Counted from the stretch's first letter, positions 30,925 to 39,610 are shown. The stretch: DNA of 64,000 nt from Candidatus Saccharimonadota bacterium (GCA_027492635.1 JAPUEH010000007.1:1-64000); one strand, 5' to 3'. The notes: generated by a model from the letters alone, not told the origin. Program-made: numbers and translations.

Positions 30925-31869
30925 ATGGAAGCATTCAACCTCATTCAATTCTACAACTCATTTGCCACAGAAGAACAGTGTCAAAAGTTCTTGTTTGAGC
31001 AGCGCTGGTCAAACGGCGTTACATGCCCAAAATGTGGCGAAATAGGCGTCAAAGTATACAAACTAAAAACAGGCCGTCTAAAATGCGCAAGCTGCCGTAG
31101 TCCGTTTACGGTGCGTATAGGCAGTATCTTTGAAGATAGCCCCGTGCCACTACAAAAATGGTTCTTGGCTATCTACCTATGTACAAGCCTCAAAAAAGGT
31201 ATATCGTCGCTTCAGCTTAGTCGGTATATTGGCGTTACCCAAAAGACCGCGTGGTTTATGCTCCAGCGTATACGACATGTATTTGAAACAGGCAGCTTTG
31301 AAAAGCTCACTGGCGAGGTTGAAATGGATGAGGCGTATATAGGCGGCTCTGATAAGAACAAACACCATAGTAAGAAGCTCAAGACCCTCACCGGCAAGGG
31401 CGCACAAGGTCACGGCAGCAAGAATAGTAAAGCGCCCGTTGTTGGTATGGTTGAACGCGGCGGCAGACTACGCGCGATTGCTACAAAAGATACTGGCAGC
31501 AATACGCTCATGAACTTGGCACGCAAAAACATCGACATTGACGCGACGATCTACACAGACGAACACATGCCATATCGCACGTTGCCTAAACTTGGTTTCA
31601 AGCACGAAAGCGTCAATCACGGCGTCAAAGAGTTTGTAAACGGTATGGCTAGTACGAACACCGCAGAGAGTTTTTGGTCGCACTTAAAGCGCGGTATCAA
31701 TGGCATTTACCACCATGTCAGCGCCAAGCATTTGCAGCTTTATTGTGACGAGTATAGTTTCCGCTGGAACACACGTGAACTGACTGACGGCGAGCGTTTT
31801 GAGGCTTGGTTTGATAACATCTACGGCAAGCGCCTCATGTATAAAAACCTCACTCGCAAGCGTTCTTAA
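30925..31869 (+). CDS. IS1595-family (ISXO2-like) transposase
   Basis: 314 aa, complete. An N-terminal zinc ribbon (Cys34, Cys37, Cys54, Cys57), a helix-turn-helix region (about 90-115, LQLSRYIGVTQKTAW) and the ISXO2-like catalytic domain with Asp135 (MDEAYIGG), Asp212 (YTDEHMPY), Asn245/Glu248 (NTAESFWSHLKRG) and Lys255. All hallmark residues are present, so it is likely active. It moves the whole 30877-45296 element. ATG 30925 follows the -10 by 6 nt. Confidence 0.95.
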   Translation: MEAFNLIQFYNSFATEEQCQKFLFEQRWSNGVTCPKCGEIGVKVYKLKTGRLKCASCRSPFTVRIGSIFEDSPVPLQKWFLAIYLCTSLKKGISSLQLSRYIGVTQKTAWFMLQRIRHVFETGSFEKLTGEVEMDEAYIGGSDKNKHHSKKLKTLTGKGAQGHGSKNSKAPVVGMVERGGRLRAIATKDTGSNTLMNLARKNIDIDATIYTDEHMPYRTLPKLGFKHESVNHGVKEFVNGMASTNTAESFWSHLKRGINGIYHHVSAKHLQLYCDEYSFRWNTRELTDGERFEAWFDNIYGKRLMYKNLTRKRS

Positions 31870-31969
31870 AAATTAGTTACCGATACCCAAGCTATAAAAC
31901 TCTTTTCTATCTGTTTTTTTCTCTTTCTTTTTCCTCTCTTTTTATATATAAATATAAAGAAGAAAGTGA

Positions 31970-32797
31970 TTGACGATTAGTATGACTGTAGCCAAATACC
32001 ATAGACCCTTAAACTCCGAACAATTAGCAGTATTAAATTGGCTCTATAAATCTCGATTCAGTACCAGTAAACAAATAGCTAAGCATCTAGGTAAACCGAG
32101 CCATAAAGCTATACAAAACAAGCTGCAAATACTGGAAGAACAAGGCTATATTAGCAAGCGTTACCAGCCATCATACAAGCTTGCAGGACGTGCCGCAGAA
32201 TACTTTTTGACACCCAAAGGAGCTAGGACATTACCACCCGATAGTACGAACGAGTGGGCTATAAAAGCCCTCTACAAAAACAAAACCGTGTCGCCGGACT
32301 TTATCGCACATTGTCTGAACGTGGCTGATATAGCGTTGCAGTTACAAGCCCTATATGGCGACAAGCTCCGTCTATTTACCAAAAGCTCCATGGTAGCCTA
32401 TAGCTACTTTCCAACCTGGAAGCCTGATCTCTTCCTGAGCTTCAAGCCCAAAACAAGGCAAGAAGCGCCTCGTCGCTACTTTCTTGATATCTGGGATGAC
32501 ACGACGCCCTTCTTTGTGAGTGTGCGAAAAGCCCGTAATTATATCACTTACGCTGAAGAGGGAGAGTGGCCAACCGATGAGTATGCTTTACCAACTGTTC
32601 TCGCCGTGTGTCAGGACGCCAAGACGCAGAAGAAACTCATGGGACAGATCAAAAGAGCGCTCGACGAAAAATATATTACTGACGAGGTAACATTTGCGAC
32701 AGTGACGAGGGAGCAGCTCGATAAAACCACTGGCACAGCTAAACTATGGCAGAAGATAGATGATGACGATGAAGATTCTGGGCGTATGAGCCTGTGA
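31970..32797 (+). CDS. Replication-relaxation-like protein
   Basis: 275 aa. An N-terminal winged helix (about 15-75, QLAVLNWLYKSRFSTSKQIA then LTPKGAR) plus a C-terminal domain (about 110-260, FIAHCLNVADIALQL and WKPDLFL). This is the layout of the replication-relaxation (Replic_Relax) family often carried by plasmids and integrated elements. It may help replication or transposition of the element. The start is TTG 31970 or ATG 31982. Neither has a good ribosome site, and an AT-rich region with pyrimidine runs precedes it. Confidence 0.75.
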   Translation: MTISMTVAKYHRPLNSEQLAVLNWLYKSRFSTSKQIAKHLGKPSHKAIQNKLQILEEQGYISKRYQPSYKLAGRAAEYFLTPKGARTLPPDSTNEWAIKALYKNKTVSPDFIAHCLNVADIALQLQALYGDKLRLFTKSSMVAYSYFPTWKPDLFLSFKPKTRQEAPRRYFLDIWDDTTPFFVSVRKARNYITYAEEGEWPTDEYALPTVLAVCQDAKTQKKLMGQIKRALDEKYITDEVTFATVTREQLDKTTGTAKLWQKIDDDDEDSGRMSL

Positions 32798-32840
32798 CTA
32801 TTTACCTAACTCCGTAAACGGCTTGCCGTTTGGGGAGTTG

Positions 32841-32865
32841 GCTATTTTTCTGAAAGAAAAATAGC
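32841..32865. terminator. Bidirectional terminator between converging cargo genes
   Basis: An 11-bp perfect stem (32841-32851 with 32855-32865) rich in T/A runs separates the convergent genes at 31970 and 32874. A further long hairpin (32808-32839, AACTCC...GGAGTT with CCGTTT core) stands directly before it. Confidence 0.8.
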
Positions 32866-32873
32866 ATTGCTTC

Positions 32874-33866
32874 CTACAGTACAAAACTAATCTCGATTGT
32901 ATGCTCGCCAAGTGTGCGTGCTTCAATCTGCCCGCCATGTGCTTCAACGATTTGCTGGGCAATCGCCAGTCCTAGACCAAAACCTTCGCCACCTTGATGT
33001 TCGTCGCTTTGGTAGAACCGATCAAACAGGTGCGTGAGTTTGCTTGCATCAAACTCGTCGGCGGTATTGCGGACAGTCACGCGGGCTTTTTTGCCTGCCG
33101 TTTCGCTGCTAATCTCAACGGTCGTGCGTTCATTGGCATACTTCACTGCATTATCGACAAGGTTGCGCAGAACAATACCAATAAGTTCGGTGTCACCTCC
33201 TATTTCATCGGTTTCAAGTGCTGTTTTGAACGAAATGTGCCGCGCCTGTGCTGCGTGGTCGTAGTACTTTATGGCGCTTAGTACCGCATCACTGAGTGAC
33301 ACGGCTTGTTTCTTGATCGTCATCGTGTCATTGAGTCGCGCCAGTAGCAAAAGACTGGTGACGAGCGTGGTCATTTGTTTCACTTCTTCGCGGGTATTGT
33401 AGATTGTGGTTTTGTATTCGTCGGCACTGCGCGGCTTCTTGGCCGCCCAATCAAGATCAGCCAGCATCACCGCCAGCGGTGTGCGGAGTTCGTGCGAGGC
33501 ATTGGCAACAAAACGTTGCTGCGATTTCTGACTCTCGACAAGAGGTTTTAGCGTGCGACGCGAGATGTAGTATGCGGCAAGTGGGATAACTACCAAGGCG
33601 ACCGTGTTGACCGTGATGAGTATGTCACGGAGCTTGTCGAGCGTAATATCTGCCGCCACTGCCGCATCACTATCGGACAACTCGACCGGGTGTTTTGTGG
33701 TGCTATGCTGCTGCTCAAGCGCGTTGTTGATGCGATTGACATAGCCCTCGCCAAGTGAATTATTTACCCAAAGATAGATACCACCACTGAATAACCATAC
33801 AAAGGCAAAAAAGATCAACGAGTATTGGATGGTCAATCGGAGAGTGGTTTGCTTGAGTCCGTTCAT
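32874..33866 (-). CDS. Sensor histidine kinase, system 1
   Basis: 330 aa. Two membrane helices (about 12-32 and 83-103) enclose a short extracytoplasmic sensor loop of about 50 residues. Then come the HisKA phospho-acceptor (FVANASHELRTPLAV) and an HATPase_c domain with the N box (LRNLVDNAVKYA), GEGFGLGLAI (G2 box). The start overlaps the stop of its response regulator (4 bp), so the pair is coupled. The stimulus is unknown. Position in the redox cluster suggests a redox or metal cue (inference). Confidence 0.92.
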   Translation of the reverse strand: MNGLKQTTLRLTIQYSLIFFAFVWLFSGGIYLWVNNSLGEGYVNRINNALEQQHSTTKHPVELSDSDAAVAADITLDKLRDILITVNTVALVVIPLAAYYISRRTLKPLVESQKSQQRFVANASHELRTPLAVMLADLDWAAKKPRSADEYKTTIYNTREEVKQMTTLVTSLLLLARLNDTMTIKKQAVSLSDAVLSAIKYYDHAAQARHISFKTALETDEIGGDTELIGIVLRNLVDNAVKYANERTTVEISSETAGKKARVTVRNTADEFDASKLTHLFDRFYQSDEHQGGEGFGLGLAIAQQIVEAHGGQIEARTLGEHTIEISFVL

Positions 33867-34534
33867 GCGTCTAACCTGTAGCCCAGATTGCGGACGGTTG
33901 TGATAAGTTCCTTGCTACTATCAACATCACGCAGGCGTTTACGGAGATATCGTACATAGGTTTCTACCACGTTCGACAAGCCATCATAATTCATATCCCA
34001 GACATGCTCTAAGAGATCGTTCTTTGAAAGCAATTCGCCCGCATGATACATGAAGTAGCTTAGCAGCGTATATTCTTTGGCGGTTAGCGGCAACAGAGTG
34101 CCTTTGTATGTCACGCTCTTTGTCGCTGGATTTAACACCAGCTCGCCAATAATCAGGATAGTCGGGCGACCGTTACCACTACGTCGGAGGAGCGCCCGCA
34201 CCCGTGCCGACAATTCACCGTCTGAAAATGGCTTAACGAGATAATCGTCAGCACCGCTATCCAGCCCTTTGATGCGATCATCAACACCATCGAGTGCGGT
34301 CAGCATGAGAATTGGAATGTCCGTATTGGAACGTCGTATTTCTTGGCAAACCTCTATGCCGTCTTTGATTGGCAACATTATATCTAAAATGATGAGATCG
34401 TAATTGTTGATATCAAACTTGTCGATTGCTTCTTGACCGTCTGAGGCGATATCTACCGCATAGCCATCTTCGATGAGCGAGCGCTTGAGCAGCCCTGCCA
34501 GACGTTTCTGATCTTCAACCAATAATAATTGCAT
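33863..34534 (-). CDS. OmpR-family response regulator, system 1
   Basis: 223 aa. The receiver domain (1-118) has the phospho-acceptor Asp in LIILDIMLP and Lys in LVKPF. A C-terminal winged-helix Trans_reg_C domain follows (about 128-223, EYTLLSYFMYHAGELLSK). TACAAT (34541-34546 on the minus strand) ends 6 nt before the ATG, and the gap AGGAGT can also act as a ribosome site, so this pair has its own promoter inside the element. Confidence 0.94.
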   Translation of the reverse strand: MQLLLVEDQKRLAGLLKRSLIEDGYAVDIASDGQEAIDKFDINNYDLIILDIMLPIKDGIEVCQEIRRSNTDIPILMLTALDGVDDRIKGLDSGADDYLVKPFSDGELSARVRALLRRSGNGRPTILIIGELVLNPATKSVTYKGTLLPLTAKEYTLLSYFMYHAGELLSKNDLLEHVWDMNYDGLSNVVETYVRYLRKRLRDVDSSKELITTVRNLGYRLDA

Positions 34535-34627
34535 ACTCCTATTGTACTCAATGAAAGATGAGAGGTGCGTGATAAGTTCCTATTTTAATCTCACGTTTGT
34601 TTCATACAGGGCTTTTTATACTAATAT

Positions 34628-36154
34628 CTATACATCATATCCAGGGAAGTAATCCGTCTTAATATGGCCACGGGGTACGCCAAGACCTAGCAAAGCGCCT
34701 TGCACGCTGACAACCATTTGATGACTGCCTGAAATGTAGAATATGCGGCTGCGATAATCGGGTACGGTCGCTTGGATTGCGGCTGCGTCCACATATCCGA
34801 CACGTGTATTTGGTGCTGGATTTTGGCTCTGATCAGGCTTCGCCAGCACATAGGTCGTTGCAATATTCAGTTGTTGTCTTGCTTGCTCAAAGACATCACC
34901 GTAGGCAATGTCCTGTAAGTTATTGGCGGCGTACAGCACCTTTACATCGCGTTGTTCATTTTTATCGATCAGGTATTTCACCATGCTACGGAATGGTGTG
35001 ACCCCAATACCACCGGCGATAAAAACTAGCTTCTGTTTTTTGCTAAGCGGTAGGACAAAATCACCGGCAACTTGGGCGGCCACGATTTGCGTCTTGTCAG
35101 TCATATCGAGCATTGCTTTCTTGTAGCTGCTACTTGGTTCGTAGAACTTAATGCCGAGCCGTAGTGTTGCTTCCGTTGGTGATGATGCCAGTGTGAAGTA
35201 ACGGCGATTACCACGGCTATCGATGCCAGTATGCGGCAACGTCCACTCCATGTATTGCCCCGGCCGATATGAGAGTTTCTTGTCAGAATTAAAGACAAAA
35301 TCGACACTATTGGCTGCAATCCTAAGTTTTTGCGTCAGTACTGGGAAAACTCGAACGCGTGGATTCACGATATAGGCGAATACGTTGCCGATGACTAAGG
35401 CAATTTCTGGTGATGTATAGAAGCTAAAAATATGTACTTGCGGTGGTACGAGGAGGCCGACTAATATGCCGAACCACGTTTGTTTGTCTTTCGTACCTGG
35501 CGAAGTTAGTGGCTCGGTTAGCATCACGAACGCTAAGAAGAACACTGGCGAAGTCAGGGCTGCTTGTTTGAGTGCTGTTAGCGCATCACCGTGGCTCAGT
35601 ATGGTAAAGACTGCTGTTGCAATAAATGTTGATAGCAGAAAACCAATTACCATTGCTTCGCGCCTGATCTTGCGTACTACCAAGAAGCCGCCGACTAAAA
35701 CGAATGGTAGCATGGTAGCCGTGCCGACCCACCAACTTGCATCTTGCCGTGGCCCGATCGCGGTGAGGACGACAGCAATTGCCGCTGGATTGAAGATATG
35801 CACATCACGTATGGTCAGGACGTACTTCGATGCCATAGCAAGGCCAGAGGCAGCGAGTAAGAACAAGAGGTCATACTGGCCAAGTTTTGGCGTAATGAGC
35901 AGCGCCAAAATGAGTGCCGTAATGATCGATGACTCGTGGTTCATCGGTACATGAAACACATATGCAAAGACGCGGTTGATGCCCCAACAGGCGGCTAGTA
36001 GAATCGCGGTGGATACCAATAGAGCAACCGGACTGAATCCGAGATTTCCAAATAGACTGACGACAAATGCGATGCCCAGCAGTCCACCTAGGTAGTAAAT
36101 AAGCAGACGATACATGGTCGTCTTATTGAGAAAATCATCAATGCTTTTAAGCAT
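34628..36154 (-). CDS. NqrB/RnfD-like membrane domain fused to a ferredoxin reductase-type domain
   Basis: 508 aa from ATG 36154. Residues about 10-275 hold around nine membrane helices with NqrB/RnfD features (HIFNPAAIAVVL and FVMLTEPLTSPGTKD). Residues about 280-508 are an FNR-type FAD/NAD(P)H domain with RRYFTLASSP (FAD) and GGIGVTPFRSM (nucleotide), ending YISGSHQMV. The protein could take electrons from cytoplasmic NAD(P)H across the membrane. With ApbE and an FMN-binding protein alongside, the acceptor is probably the external flavoprotein. The start overlaps apbE by 8 bp. Confidence 0.88.
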   Translation of the reverse strand: MLKSIDDFLNKTTMYRLLIYYLGGLLGIAFVVSLFGNLGFSPVALLVSTAILLAACWGINRVFAYVFHVPMNHESSIITALILALLITPKLGQYDLLFLLAASGLAMASKYVLTIRDVHIFNPAAIAVVLTAIGPRQDASWWVGTATMLPFVLVGGFLVVRKIRREAMVIGFLLSTFIATAVFTILSHGDALTALKQAALTSPVFFLAFVMLTEPLTSPGTKDKQTWFGILVGLLVPPQVHIFSFYTSPEIALVIGNVFAYIVNPRVRVFPVLTQKLRIAANSVDFVFNSDKKLSYRPGQYMEWTLPHTGIDSRGNRRYFTLASSPTEATLRLGIKFYEPSSSYKKAMLDMTDKTQIVAAQVAGDFVLPLSKKQKLVFIAGGIGVTPFRSMVKYLIDKNEQRDVKVLYAANNLQDIAYGDVFEQARQQLNIATTYVLAKPDQSQNPAPNTRVGYVDAAAIQATVPDYRSRIFYISGSHQMVVSVQGALLGLGVPRGHIKTDYFPGYDV

Positions 36155-36884
36155 GTACGTACTCCTTGAAGCCGCTCGTATAGGTGGCCATGCCATTGTT
36201 ATCTACGAGGTAACCCTCAAGCCCGTCGCGCTGCTCGATGAACGCTATGCCGTTCATGCCCATTGCAAATGCAGCCGTGGCAAAGCGATCGGCTTCGTAG
36301 ACATTTGCCGCAACAACCGTGAGGCTCTGCACGCCGTGTGGGGCTTCTTCTGGCTGGTGTGGATTATAGATATGCTGTCCACGAATGTACGTGCCTGATG
36401 TTGCAACACCACAGTTATGCATATGCAGTGTCTTGATAATCTCATCTGTATTAAACGGATTGCGAATGCCGACAGTCCATGGCTCATGCTCACTATTCAC
36501 GCCTTGGGCTTGAATATCGCCCCCGGCTTCAATGTAAAAGTTGCGGAGGCCACGCTTTTCTAACTGCTTGGCTGCTTCCCAAATAGACCAGCCCTTGACG
36601 AGGCCAGACGGGTCAAGTTTGCCGTCATGTTTGATATCAAAATAGCCGTCAGTTTCTTGCTTTGTTTCCTCACAGAGCTGCATGATTTCCTGCATTTCAG
36701 GACTCCAATCGCTGCGCGGCATACCGTTATTGATCTGAGTAATTTCACTGTCATCTTTGTAGGTACTGTAGCGACGATCTACCTTATTGAAAAAAGCAAA
36801 GGTGTCAGCAAGTAGCTGTGTATCTTCCGAGTCCGTAATCTCAACAGTAATTGGCATGCCCATGATGATTTTTGTTTGTTTCAT
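36147..36884 (-). CDS. apbE: FAD:protein FMN transferase
   Basis: 245 aa. The ApbE family transfers FMN from FAD to a Ser/Thr of extracytoplasmic proteins. Recognisable segments: MGMPITVEI at the start, DPSGLVKGWSI (about 91-101), YIEAGGDIQAQG, SGTYIRGQHIYNPH and ADRFATAAFAMG. No signal peptide is seen. Bacterial ApbE is often exported as a lipoprotein, so where this one acts is uncertain. It lies 6 bp after its likely substrate (FMN_bind protein) and overlaps the NqrB-FNR gene. Confidence 0.94.
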   Translation of the reverse strand: MKQTKIIMGMPITVEITDSEDTQLLADTFAFFNKVDRRYSTYKDDSEITQINNGMPRSDWSPEMQEIMQLCEETKQETDGYFDIKHDGKLDPSGLVKGWSIWEAAKQLEKRGLRNFYIEAGGDIQAQGVNSEHEPWTVGIRNPFNTDEIIKTLHMHNCGVATSGTYIRGQHIYNPHQPEEAPHGVQSLTVVAANVYEADRFATAAFAMGMNGIAFIEQRDGLEGYLVDNNGMATYTSGFKEYVHA

Positions 36885-36890
36885 GAGGCC

Positions 36891-37445
36891 TTACGATGCC
36901 TGAGACAGTGCATTGCTGAGTGACTGTATGAATGCCTGACTGGTGTACGTTGCACCACTTATGATATTGACGTTTGCACTCTGCGCTTTAATAGCCTCTT
37001 GCTGGAGGTATGGCATAGCCTGTTGGTTAATGTAGACCGATGTTGAGTGTGTGTGAGGGTAATCTAAGAACGCGACACTGGTAAGCTTGCCACCTGAAAT
37101 CGTAGCTTTTACTTGTACGTTGCCGTAGTAAGCATCTTCGGTGCTACCTGTGTATGAGCCGTCCTTGTACGCTCCTGTACTCGTGCTGGACTGGCTTGAA
37201 CCTTGGCTGCTACTTGACGATGAAGATGATGGCGAGTTGCCGCTTGAGGTAGTATCATCGCCACCACTACCGCTACTTGTACTCTCCTCACTAGGAGGCG
37301 TGCTGGTGGTATTCGACTTGTTATTATTCGAGGTATCCGCTGTTAATGATGAGGGTGCGCTAATCTTTGGTTGTTCGTGACGGACGAATAGGCTATAACC
37401 AACAAGTGTTACAAGTACAGCCAGTCCAATAGATGCTTTCTTCAT
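36891..37445 (-). CDS. Membrane-anchored FMN-binding (flavinylated) protein
   Basis: 184 aa from ATG 37445. One N-terminal membrane helix (about 5-24), a long Ser/Thr-rich flexible linker (about 30-95) and an FMN_bind domain (about 98-184) ending with the flavinylation motif SGATYTS, where ApbE attaches FMN to a Thr. It should be a surface electron carrier on a tether. TATAGT followed 7 nt later by the ATG gives a possible internal leaderless promoter. The frame extending to 37502 overlaps the kinase and is less likely. Confidence 0.9.
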   Translation of the reverse strand: MKKASIGLAVLVTLVGYSLFVRHEQPKISAPSSLTADTSNNNKSNTTSTPPSEESTSSGSGGDDTTSSGNSPSSSSSSSSQGSSQSSTSTGAYKDGSYTGSTEDAYYGNVQVKATISGGKLTSVAFLDYPHTHSTSVYINQQAMPYLQQEAIKAQSANVNIISGATYTSQAFIQSLSNALSQAS

Positions 37446-37491
37446 ACCTACAACTATACGAATTAAGCCTGTAGGTTTGCTTACTGGCCGC

Positions 37492-38484
37492 TTATGGCGC
37501 AATCGGCAATGTTACGGTGACAGTTGTGCCATGATTTTCTTGACTCTCGATCTTTGCCTGACCGCGATGCGCCCTGATGATTTCCTGCGCTAATGGCAAG
37601 CCAAGCCCATAGCCTGATGCATGTTTTGTTTTGCTAGTATTTTGCGATCGATAGAAGTACTCAAAGATATGCGGCAGATCATCGGCCGGTATGCCAACGC
37701 CTTTATCTTTAATGGTAAGTACGGCATGTGCCATATCAGCCTTGAGTGAGACAGTAACTGTGGTATTTTCGTGACTGTATTTAATGGCATTATCGATAAA
37801 GATGATGACGAGCTGCTCTAGAGTACGTTGATCGCCCATGACCTGAACCGGCTTAATCGTCGATTTGAGGGTGATGTGCTTCTCGTCTGCTTTATGGGTG
37901 AGTTGCTTAATGGCTTGGCGTGTTAGCTCATCGAAATCAAGCACGCCAAGTTTTGGTGCCGAGCCGTTATGGTAGCGAGCGATATCCAGTAGGTTTGTTG
38001 TCAGTTGTTCGAGCCGCCCAATATCTTGCAAGTTACCCTCCAATGTACGCCTTGCTTTAGCGGTTAAGCCTTTCTCCATGAGCGCAACTTCAGTATCGGC
38101 GCGTATCGCAGCTAGTGGTGTGCGAAGTTCATGGCTGGCCTCGGCGGTAAAACGAATTTGTGCCGTATGCGCCTGTTCAATTGGCCGCAGTGTTCGTCGA
38201 GCTAAAAAGTAACCGAAAACGGATGAACCAGCAATAACAGTGATATTGAACCAGACTAATTCACCGAGCAGATGCTTGCTGTGTTCTTGTATCGCAGCAT
38301 GCGGTGGCGGCACATTATCGTTGTCATGATCATCGGTTGATATGAGGCTGCTGTATTGCCGGTTAAGTGCCTCATCGAGTTCTTCAGTTGAAAGATGATA
38401 CACGACAACACTGTACGCAAGGCAAAGCGTGGCCGCTAATAGCACATACCAAAGGGTAAGTTTGACCGTTGCCGATTTAAACAT
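37492..38484 (-). CDS. Sensor histidine kinase, system 2
   Basis: 330 aa. Two membrane helices (about 8-28 and 75-95), an extracytoplasmic loop of about 45 residues containing several His and Asp (DDHDNDNVPPPHAAIQEHSK), which could bind a metal, then HisKA (FTAEASHELRTPLAA) and HATPase_c (IFIDNAIKYSHENT, GYGLGLPLA). It begins one base after the regulator's stop. System 1 has the same arrangement, so the element encodes two related but distinct sensors. Confidence 0.92.
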   Translation of the reverse strand: MFKSATVKLTLWYVLLAATLCLAYSVVVYHLSTEELDEALNRQYSSLISTDDHDNDNVPPPHAAIQEHSKHLLGELVWFNITVIAGSSVFGYFLARRTLRPIEQAHTAQIRFTAEASHELRTPLAAIRADTEVALMEKGLTAKARRTLEGNLQDIGRLEQLTTNLLDIARYHNGSAPKLGVLDFDELTRQAIKQLTHKADEKHITLKSTIKPVQVMGDQRTLEQLVIIFIDNAIKYSHENTTVTVSLKADMAHAVLTIKDKGVGIPADDLPHIFEYFYRSQNTSKTKHASGYGLGLPLAQEIIRAHRGQAKIESQENHGTTVTVTLPIAP

Positions 38485-39168
38485 TTAGGCGATTACTCCT
38501 AGCTGATAACCAAACCCTCGAACCGTATGTATAAGTGGTGGCCTGTCGGGGAAATTAGCGTCTATCTTTTTGCGAAGATAGCCCATGTATACCTCGACAG
38601 TATTAGGCACGATCAGCGCATCTTCGTCCCAGACATGAGTGATAATCTTGTCTTTGCTTATCACTTGACCCTGATTGTAAAGCATATACTCCAGCAATTT
38701 TATTTCCTTGTTCGAGAGCGACAGCTGCTTACCGCTGCGTGTAGCTTGAAATGTCACAGGGTCATATTGCAGGTCATCGATTTTCAGTGTCGTGCCAAGT
38801 GTGTAGCGAGGTCGACGAAACAGTGTTTGTACGCGAGCAATCAGTTCTTTCATGGCAAACGGCTTCTGCAGATAGTCATCAGCACCGGCTTGCAAGCCGA
38901 CTACCCGATCATCAACTTCACCTAGTGCAGTCAACATAATGATCGGCGTATCGACACCTTGGTTACGTAATTCCTGGGCTATGCCAATACCGTCGTTATT
39001 CCCAGGCAACATGCGATCAAGAATGACCATATCATAGTCTGGATGGGCTGCAGCAGTAAGACCACTATCTGCATCATGCACAATATCGACTGCATAGTGA
39101 TGCAGTTCAAGGGCGCGTTTTATAGCTTCAGCAATACGGGCTTCATCTTCAACGACAAGTAGGCGCAT
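38485..39168 (-). CDS. OmpR-family response regulator, system 2
   Basis: 227 aa. Receiver domain with Asp in MVILDRMLP and Lys in LQKPF, then a winged-helix output domain ending in HTVRGFGYQLGV. It is the first gene of the redox operon. TACAAT (39175-39180 on the minus strand) ends 6 nt before the ATG, so the operon promoter gives a leaderless message. It probably controls the flavin electron-transfer genes that follow. Confidence 0.94.
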   Translation of the reverse strand: MRLLVVEDEARIAEAIKRALELHHYAVDIVHDADSGLTAAAHPDYDMVILDRMLPGNNDGIGIAQELRNQGVDTPIIMLTALGEVDDRVVGLQAGADDYLQKPFAMKELIARVQTLFRRPRYTLGTTLKIDDLQYDPVTFQATRSGKQLSLSNKEIKLLEYMLYNQGQVISKDKIITHVWDEDALIVPNTVEVYMGYLRKKIDANFPDRPPLIHTVRGFGYQLGVIA

Positions 39169-39212
39169 AGTACTATTGTATACTAACTGGCTTGCAGTTT
39201 GCTTACAATCAG

Positions 39213-39390
39213 CTAGACATTTGCGCCAATAAAGTAAGTAATTACCATAGCTGTCGTACCACCAAAAAATACCCGTAGAGCAGCTATGATCTTATGACCA
39301 CCGCAAATGACAGCTCCCACTGCACCCGAAATGGTCAAAATAGACAGAATGGCAAGGCGGTCAAAAAGACGCCGAAACAAACGACTAACA
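39213..39390 (-). pseudogene. Remnant of a VIT/CCC1-type metal transporter
   Basis: On the minus strand the frame ending with TAG at 39213-39215 reads AVGAVICGGHKIIAAL then RVFFGGTTAMVITYFIGANV. It resembles the last two helices of VIT-family iron/manganese transporters (conserved GG...TYxIG end). No start codon or upstream domain is left. The fragment stops near a terminator at 39418. It suggests that the element once carried a metal transporter beside the redox operon. Confidence 0.5.
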
Positions 39391-39417
39391 AAACTATAGT
39401 TATAGTGCTGTATACAG

Positions 39418-39454
39418 ATACGGCTTGGCCTGCGAGACCAAGCCGTATTATTTT
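39418..39454 (+). terminator. Terminator-like hairpin, first of a pair
   Basis: Stem ATACGGCTTGG with CCAAGCCGTAT (11 bp), 9-nt loop, then TATTTT. The region 39545-39600 repeats the same arrangement (GGCTTG...CAAGCC, T-run, CTCACGTTC), so the two hairpins look like a diverged tandem duplication. Confidence 0.75.
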
Positions 39455-39538
39455 GCTCTCACGTTCGTATCACATTTGGAGGTTCATACTAGAGAGTGTA
39501 TACATTCGTATACTCCTAGAAAGGAGGGTCAAATAAAC

Positions 39539-39610
39539 ATGCGAGTATGGCTTGGCAAGGAGCGGCAAGCCATATTTTTTATGTCACATTCTCACGTTCA
39601 TCCCATCTAG
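39539..39610 (+). CDS. Possible 23-codon leader peptide overlapping a terminator
   Basis: ATG 39539 follows AAAGGAGGG by about 11 nt, and the frame runs 23 codons to TAG (start MRVWLGKERQ, His-rich end). Its codons 3-14 form the second terminator hairpin, as in attenuators where leader translation decides termination. DedA follows 56 bp later. No homologue recognised. It may be a chance ORF. Confidence 0.3.
   Translation: MRVWLGKERQAIFFMSHSHVHPI
39546..39580 (+). terminator. Terminator-like hairpin, second of a pair, before dedA
   Basis: Stem TATGGCTTG with CAAGCCATA (9 bp) followed by TTTTTT. It is located between an AGGAGGG site and the dedA gene, and may attenuate the downstream operon. 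A CTCCT/AGGAG pairing just upstream (39513-39527) could hide the ribosome site. Confidence 0.7.

Noticed and set aside
30895-31893. GTTACC direct repeats just before and just after the transposase gene, as possible ends of a simple IS
   Set aside because: They are in direct orientation and imperfect beyond six bases. The true ends are the 26-bp inverted repeats with target duplication at 30877 and 45296.
37100-37300. Ser-rich low-complexity region taken as a frameshift or recombination scar
   Set aside because: The frame is continuous through it, and such linkers are expected between a membrane anchor and an FMN-binding domain.
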